Part shown: positions 59,204-64,000 of the stretch, piece by piece
Layout of the letters: every line of letters begins with the position of its first letter
Numbering within the stretch: the first letter of the stretch is position 1
NCBI GenBank assembly: GCA_900546225.1
Contig: URBZ01000004.1
Span: 1-64,000, forward strand
Origin: an uncultured Rickettsiales bacterium
Lineage (GTDB): Bacteria; Pseudomonadota; Alphaproteobacteria; Rs-D84
Length of the DNA: 64,000 bases
Direction: 5' to 3'
The notes under the pieces: model-generated
Told to the model about the DNA's origin: nothing
The model's database searches: none
The model's input: the letters and a program-made list of their open reading frames with translations, nothing else
Made by a program: the position numbers and the translations under genes

Positions 59204-60250
59204 TTATTCGTCGCGTTTGTCTGGTATTTTCCCGTCCGCAGACAGCAGTACCGCAATCCAGCGTGTGGAATCAAATTGTGCGGTGATAATGAATGTTGCC
59301 ACCAACAATGGTACACTGAAAAACATGCCGGCAACACCCCAAATCATGCCCCAGAATACCAAGTTTATCAATATTGCCAATGTCGACAGGTTCAATGTTT
59401 TTCCCGTCAATTTTGGTTCAATGATATTACCCAGTAATATTTGCAGGCCAATCAAACCGATTGCCACCAGAATTGGTTGATGCAATGTTTGCGCGGTTGC
59501 CAACGAAAACATAATAGGTAGACCGCATGCCACGATTGCGCCGATTGTTGGAATATAGTTTGCAATGAATACTATAAATGCCCACACGCCCGCAAATTCC
59601 AAACCGATTGCGTGTAACCACAGATATGACAGCAGGCCCGTCGCCGCTGAAATCAGTGTCTTCATAAACAAGTATTTTTTCATGTTGGTATCAATGCTGT
59701 TCAAAATATAACGCATCTTTTTGAATTGTGTTTTATTTGGAAACAATGCGGCGAATTTTTTATCAAACGTTGCCTGTTCCACAAACATGAACAGCAGATA
59801 TATGCAAATCAATCCAACCGATGTTGCAATGCCCGCCAGTGATGTGCCGACACTGCTGGCGATTCTGGTAACGTTGGGCAGCAAAGATGCATCAAATCGA
59901 ATGCCCAATGTCCCCGATAATGTGATGCCGATTTCAACCAGCTTATGTTGAATCGCGGGCAGGGCGACAAACAATTCCGAAAACATTGGTCGTACCTGTG
60001 ATGCAAACAGGTACAGCAATCCCGCCATTGCGCATATTGCGATGATGTTAGATGCCCAATCAAATGCGCCCGCCGCAATCGGATATGTGCGGTGCATGTC
60101 CGCACCGCGCAGTGGAAATACCTTGCGGCAATATGCCGATATGGCATTTATCAAATACCACAGGAACGTTGCGACCAACAATGGGATTAAAATTGCACGT
60201 CCCAACCACAGAACAAAAATGAATCCTGCAAGTAAAATTATTCCGTTCAT
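59204..60250 (-). CDS. AI-2E/PerM-family permease
   Basis: 348 aa from ATG 60250 (AGGGGGA upstream). Helix pairs at both ends around a soluble loop region, with FIVFIANYIPTIGAIVACGLPI and ILLGNIIEPKLTGKTLNLS, typical of UPF0118. Substrates range from autoinducer-2 to ions; not resolvable here. Last gene of the sufB operon. Confidence 0.88.
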   Translation of the reverse strand: MNGIILLAGFIFVLWLGRAILIPLLVATFLWYLINAISAYCRKVFPLRGADMHRTYPIAAGAFDWASNIIAICAMAGLLYLFASQVRPMFSELFVALPAIQHKLVEIGITLSGTLGIRFDASLLPNVTRIASSVGTSLAGIATSVGLICIYLLFMFVEQATFDKKFAALFPNKTQFKKMRYILNSIDTNMKKYLFMKTLISAATGLLSYLWLHAIGLEFAGVWAFIVFIANYIPTIGAIVACGLPIMFSLATAQTLHQPILVAIGLIGLQILLGNIIEPKLTGKTLNLSTLAILINLVFWGMIWGVAGMFFSVPLLVATFIITAQFDSTRWIAVLLSADGKIPDKRDE

Positions 60251-60264
60251 AAAATCCCCCTGTG

Positions 60265-60288
60265 CCGCGATACGGTGCACATAGCGCG
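60265..60288 (-). repeat. Dispersed element, copy 4
   Basis: Minus strand CGCGCTATGTGCACCGTATC then GCGG. It shares the first 13 bases and the ATC/CGG end with one extra base. It starts 4 nt after the stop of the 305-aa gene and ends 15 nt before the permease ATG. Confidence 0.55.
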
Positions 60289-60292
60289 TTTT

Positions 60293-61210
60293 TTACTGGT
60301 TTATATTTTGCGTTGTGTCCGTTACCGTTATAGTAACATTTTCACTGATTTGCGATATCTGTCGATACGTAATTACCGATATTGCCAAAATCATAATGAT
60401 GTTCAGCACAACAGCAACGGTTGCATACGTGCCACCAATATTTTTGCAAAAACGTTTTGCACCAACACCCGATACCCATATTGCAAACAGTAAAATTGCC
60501 GCACATGTCCAGAATATCGTCTGGATTCCAAACATAAATCCGGTAAACAGTGTCAAAATTGCAAATGCCAATATGGTGCGCGATGGACGCGATACAATCC
60601 AATTTGTCAGTTTTTTATACCATGATGCATGGATTGGAATAACAGGTATCTTGGGTGCTTTTTCATCGGGCAAAATGTACCCTGGAATCCAAATCAGGTT
60701 AAATCCAAATGGAATACTGCAAATGATTTTCCATGTTGGAATATTCATCGCGCGGCCGCGGCGGAATTTGGCATAAACATTTGCCAATGACAATCCGACC
60801 AGGTATGCATACGCGACAAACATAACCGCCGCCAGCAGTACGAATATCACATTGCCCGCCGTGCCCATCATCGCCAGCGATATCAAGAATGATTGCGCCT
60901 GCATAATGGCCAGCATTGCAACAAATACCGCCAATGCCAGAACATATGCCTGTGCATTTTCCAATGCAACAAAACTGTATCTGTCCAGATTATCGTGGGG
61001 CAGGCGGTGAAACAGCAAATAGGTGGCGAACACAATCGCCACAATCGATAAAATCCCCAGTGTCGCCAGTGCGGTCGCACCACCGATTGTGGCCGAAACA
61101 ATTTCATACGGTATCATAACCGCGATACCCAATCCCAACAGCGTCAACGCAAATTTCAGCGGACGCCACAGAATCCACGACATCAGACATTGTGATTTGT
61201 TTTCAGACAT
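60293..61210 (-). CDS. Uncharacterised polytopic membrane protein
   Basis: 305 aa, about eight or nine hydrophobic helices, cytoplasmic basic loop KFRRGRAMNIPTWK and a hydrophilic C-terminus. Not recognised. GAAAGGAAG precedes the ATG. It is between sufC and the AI-2E permease in one operon. Confidence 0.55.
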   Translation of the reverse strand: MSENKSQCLMSWILWRPLKFALTLLGLGIAVMIPYEIVSATIGGATALATLGILSIVAIVFATYLLFHRLPHDNLDRYSFVALENAQAYVLALAVFVAMLAIMQAQSFLISLAMMGTAGNVIFVLLAAVMFVAYAYLVGLSLANVYAKFRRGRAMNIPTWKIICSIPFGFNLIWIPGYILPDEKAPKIPVIPIHASWYKKLTNWIVSRPSRTILAFAILTLFTGFMFGIQTIFWTCAAILLFAIWVSGVGAKRFCKNIGGTYATVAVVLNIIMILAISVITYRQISQISENVTITVTDTTQNINQ

Positions 61211-61240
61211 TTTGCTTCCTTTCGTTTTTTATCTGTGTTT

Positions 61241-61918
61241 TTATTTTACCATAATATGGCCGCCGGACAAAGTTGTTATATCGGATGCGCCGACCATGGA
61301 CGTAAATGTTGGCTGGTGGCTGATAAACATAAATGTTGTGTCGGGCATTTCATGAATTGTTTGTGCAATCAATTTTTGGGTGTCGGCGTCCGCGCCGGAA
61401 TCTGGTTCGTCCAGAATTGCAAATGTTGGTGCAATCATTTTCAGGCGCAACAACATCAAACGTTTGCGTTCGCCACCGGAAAAACCAACGTTGATACTGC
61501 GATTCAGCCATTCTTTTGGAATATTTAATTCAGTGCGGACGCGTTCCAAGGTCTGTAAAAATTCACCCATTGATAAATCGCGACCTGTCTGGAAATGCGC
61601 GTGTGCGGCGACGGAATGTTTCAGAAAACTCAGCACCGTCAGCCCCGGAATTTCGGGAACATTTTGCGCACCCAAAAATATGCCCAACAATGCGCGCGTT
61701 GTCGCGTTTTCATGTGTGATGTCGCGACCGTCAAAAATAATTTTGCCACTGTCAATTTGATACATTGGGTTACCAGCAATAACGGCGGCCAATGTCGATT
61801 TGCCCGAACCATTGTGTCCGGCCAGCAAATGCCGCGCACCGCGCGCGACGGTCATGGTTACGTCGTGCAATAATTCTTTGCCGTCCAGTGATACAGATAA
61901 ATTTTTTATTTCCAGCAT
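61241..61918 (-). CDS. sufC: Fe-S assembly ATPase SufC
   Basis: 225 aa ABC ATPase: Walker A AGHNGSGKSTL, SufC-specific GIFLGAQNVPEIPGL, signature SGGERKR, Walker B AILDEPDSGADAD. It powers the SufBC(D) scaffold. 16 nt after sufB. Confidence 0.95.
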   Translation of the reverse strand: MLEIKNLSVSLDGKELLHDVTMTVARGARHLLAGHNGSGKSTLAAVIAGNPMYQIDSGKIIFDGRDITHENATTRALLGIFLGAQNVPEIPGLTVLSFLKHSVAAHAHFQTGRDLSMGEFLQTLERVRTELNIPKEWLNRSINVGFSGGERKRLMLLRLKMIAPTFAILDEPDSGADADTQKLIAQTIHEMPDTTFMFISHQPTFTSMVGASDITTLSGGHIMVK

Positions 61919-61934
61919 GTTTATATTCCTGTAC

Positions 61935-63263
61935 TTAGTTTTTTGACAATGCCATTTGAATCAGTTGTTTTGATTCCACCAGAAATTCCATCGGCAGGCG
62001 CGATATAATCGGGGCCGCCGATGCGCCGATAATCAGGGCGGTTGCTTCGTCCTCTGCAATGCCTGATTGCATCAAGAACAATAATTGACCCGCGTCGATT
62101 GCGCCGGTGGTGGCCTCGTGACTCTGGGTGTTTTCGCCGTTTGTGTGAATGATTGTGGGCAATGTGTTTGCCGTGGCATCATTGCCGATTATGCGCGTGT
62201 CGCACTTTGATGCGTTTTTACCGCCGCGCCCAGAAAAAGAAACCAAACTGCGAAATGTTTGCTGTGATGCATCGGTTGCAACGCCATATGACACAATGTT
62301 TGATACGGTGTTGTTGCCGATATGAATCATCTTTGTCCCCGTATCGGCCAGTTGCGCGCCACGCGTAATGGTCAGTGAATAAAAATCACTGTGCGCGCCA
62401 TCACCCGCCAGAATTGTTGATGGATATTTCCACGTCATCGCAGAACCAATTTCAACCTGTGTCCAATCGATGGTTGCATTTTTTTCGGCGCGGCCGCGCT
62501 TGGTCACAAAATTTAATATTCCGCCAACATTTTTGCCATGCGCCGGCGTGCCCGCATACCAGTTTTGAACAGTTGCGTATTTAACGCGTGCGTCGTCCAA
62601 TGCAATGATTTCAACAACCCCACTGTGCAGTTGATGGTTCGGACGGCGTGGGGCACTGCACCCCTCCATATACGATAATTCTGCACCGCAATCGGCGATA
62701 ATCAGCGTGCGTTCAAATTGACCGATTTTGGCGGTTTCAATTCTGAAATAACTGGCCAAATCAATGGGGCATTTTGTGTGTGGCGGGACGTACACAAACG
62801 TACCGTCTGAAAATACCGCAGCATTTAATGCGGCAAAGAAATTGTCGGTTGCCGGTACAACGCGCCCCAGATATTTTTTGACCAATTCGGGGTATTTTTT
62901 TACCGCGTCTGAGAAAGGCAAAAATATAATCCCCAGTTTTTCCAGTTCGGCGGTGTATGACGTATGCACAGAACGACTGTCAATAACAGTATCTGTTGCC
63001 ATACCCATCAAGGCGCGTTTTTCTGATTCTGGTAATCCCATTTTGTCGTACGTGTCGCGCAGGTCGGAATTATCAATCGGGGTGGCCTCGTTATAGTAAT
63101 TCAGCGCGTCGTAATCAATCGGGGCGTATTCAAATTCCGCCCAGTGTGGTTCGCGCATCTGTGTCCATGCCTGAAATGCCGCCACACGCCAATCGGTTAA
63201 CCACGTGGGTTCGCCACGAATGCTGGAAATTTCACGGACAAGATTTTCGGTCAGTTTTGCCAT
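61935..63263 (-). CDS. sufB: Fe-S scaffold protein SufB
   Basis: 442 aa. N-terminal SIRGEPTWLTDWRVAAFQAW, PPHTKCPIDLASYFRIE, a beta-helix core and a C-terminal GAIDAGQLLFLMQSGIAEDEA/LIIGASAAPIISRLPMEF. It builds the cluster with SufC. No sufD follows; the next gene after sufC is a membrane protein. Confidence 0.93.
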   Translation of the reverse strand: MAKLTENLVREISSIRGEPTWLTDWRVAAFQAWTQMREPHWAEFEYAPIDYDALNYYNEATPIDNSDLRDTYDKMGLPESEKRALMGMATDTVIDSRSVHTSYTAELEKLGIIFLPFSDAVKKYPELVKKYLGRVVPATDNFFAALNAAVFSDGTFVYVPPHTKCPIDLASYFRIETAKIGQFERTLIIADCGAELSYMEGCSAPRRPNHQLHSGVVEIIALDDARVKYATVQNWYAGTPAHGKNVGGILNFVTKRGRAEKNATIDWTQVEIGSAMTWKYPSTILAGDGAHSDFYSLTITRGAQLADTGTKMIHIGNNTVSNIVSYGVATDASQQTFRSLVSFSGRGGKNASKCDTRIIGNDATANTLPTIIHTNGENTQSHEATTGAIDAGQLLFLMQSGIAEDEATALIIGASAAPIISRLPMEFLVESKQLIQMALSKN

Positions 63264-63809
63264 TTAATCGTTACTTTGTGCCGCCAGCGTGCGCGCCTGT
63301 GCAAAGAACGTCAGCGACTGGCCCAGCAAACCATCGGTAAATGTTGCGGACAAAATACCTTCTGGTTCGGTGGTGGTCAGGTGCTGTAAAAACGCGTCTG
63401 CGCGGCTCATGTAATTATCGACGCTGCGGGCAACCTCTGAGTCCAGTTTAATACAACGACGTAATTTTTCCAGTACAAATGGGTTCTTGTTGTATTCGTC
63501 CAAAATGCCGCCCAATGCACGCCACAGTGGGTGTTCGGGGGTTGCGCGTGGCATAACGTCAATGGCCGCCATGATTGGAATCAGGTGCTGCAACAGGTCT
63601 TGGTAAATAACCTCTGCATTTTCGGCAACGGCGTTTGTCGCGGACTTGTTTTTCAAAACAGATTGGATTTTTACAATCAGGTTGTATTGGTATGTCAGTG
63701 TCTTTTCCAGATTGCATATGCGACGATTCACGCCAAAAACCAACGCTGCAATCACGATGGAAATAATAATCACCACAGAAATACCACTTAAAATCAATAT
63801 GTTTTGCAT
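63264..63809 (-). CDS. Membrane-anchored hypothetical protein
   Basis: 181 aa. One N-terminal membrane helix (about 4-26), then a helical cytoplasmic domain with a coiled coil (ICNLEKTLTYQYNLIVKIQS). Not recognised. Its stop abuts the sufB start (TAAATG), so it heads the suf operon. GGGGAC and a TATACT -10 (63843-63848) precede it. Confidence 0.55.
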   Translation of the reverse strand: MQNILILSGISVVIIISIVIAALVFGVNRRICNLEKTLTYQYNLIVKIQSVLKNKSATNAVAENAEVIYQDLLQHLIPIMAAIDVMPRATPEHPLWRALGGILDEYNKNPFVLEKLRRCIKLDSEVARSVDNYMSRADAFLQHLTTTEPEGILSATFTDGLLGQSLTFFAQARTLAAQSND

Positions 63810-63913
63810 ATTCGTCCCCTAAAATTAGATATTGTTGCAGACAGTATAACATCTTTTGCCGATTCGTGCGATTTTATCTTGCAAATATAAATTCATGCGT
63901 ATGCGATTTGGTC

Positions 63914-63942
63914 TTGCACAGATTCGGTCAAATTGTTATAAT
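63914..63942 (+). promoter_or_regulatory. Promoter of the gene at the right edge
   Basis: TTGCAC (63914-63919), 17-bp spacer, perfect TATAAT (63937-63942). Confidence 0.65.
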
Positions 63943-63985
63943 AAGTACAATAAATAAGATAAATCATTCAGGAAAGGAAGATTTT

Positions 63986-64000
63986 ATGTTCCGCAAGATT
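63986..64000 (+). CDS. Start of a gene cut by the window edge
   Basis: ATG with GGAAAGGAAG upstream and a good promoter; only MFRKI is visible. The product cannot be told. Confidence 0.6.

Noticed and set aside
1..64000. CRISPR arrays, rRNA genes, insertion sequences
   Set aside because: No regularly spaced repeats, rRNA segments or transposase motifs were seen.

Overview
The window looks like a stretch of core chromosome from an uncultured alphaproteobacterium, probably a small-genome, host-associated lineage. This rests on a MucR/Ros-type regulator, an RHH_4-type ribbon-helix-helix protein, an endonuclease-type MutL, GatCAB beside GltX, a SUF iron-sulfur system, and a Gram-negative envelope set (LptG, LolA, Lnt, NlpD, several beta-barrels). 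Genes are densely packed on both strands in short operons with many ATGA or TGATG overlaps. There is no prophage, CRISPR array or insertion sequence, and the genetic code looks standard.

Layout. 1-3.6 kb: two surface-glycan genes and typA. 3.7-9.5 kb: an orphan gene, serS behind a leader-peptide device, trxB followed by two hairpin repeats, and the operon lptG / 45-aa membrane protein / xerD / J-domain protein. 9.6-19.3 kb: greA, mutL, yajC-secD-secF, a degenerate S41 protease, a PAP2 phosphatase and ftsK. 19.3-28.1 kb: two outer-membrane proteins, fabD, rarA, a MucR regulator, a lysozyme-TPR protein and a YbeY-Lnt fusion. 28.1-35.9 kb: a coupled four-gene operon (unknown membrane protein, unknown, SUKH-like, RHH), trmB, gltX, a hemolysin-III protein, and thrS behind a threonine-rich leader peptide. 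35.9-47.6 kb: SPOR protein, tatA, DksA-like, trxA, sufS-sufT-sufE, ftsL-like/ftsI, recJ-nrnA-lolA-tatB-tatC and nlpD. 47.6-53.7 kb: tRNA-Lys with a duplicated 3' end, an ASCH protein, beta-barrel proteins, oleate hydratase, small membrane and lipoproteins and an autotransporter-like protein. 53.7-64 kb: miaB, gatB, tRNA-Phe (opposite strand), gatA, gatC, ruvX, an AI-2E permease, an unknown membrane protein, sufC and sufB.

The strongest unusual signal is a matched pair of leaders before serS and thrS. Each has a short leader ORF ending in two or more codons of the cognate amino acid, then Pro-x-Gly-x-stop. In each, a 14-nt hairpin begins at the first base of the last cognate codon, and a second 14-nt hairpin of nearly the same sequence follows. 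Other signals are genes whose start codon lies about 6-9 nt after a good -10 box (likely leaderless mRNAs), a 23-nt element found four times downstream of stop codons in sense orientation, paired hairpin elements after trxB, divergent promoters sharing a single palindromic -35 hexamer, and a 165-bp insert bounded by a repeat of the tRNA-Lys 3' end. Everything was read by eye; no alignment or folding software was used.
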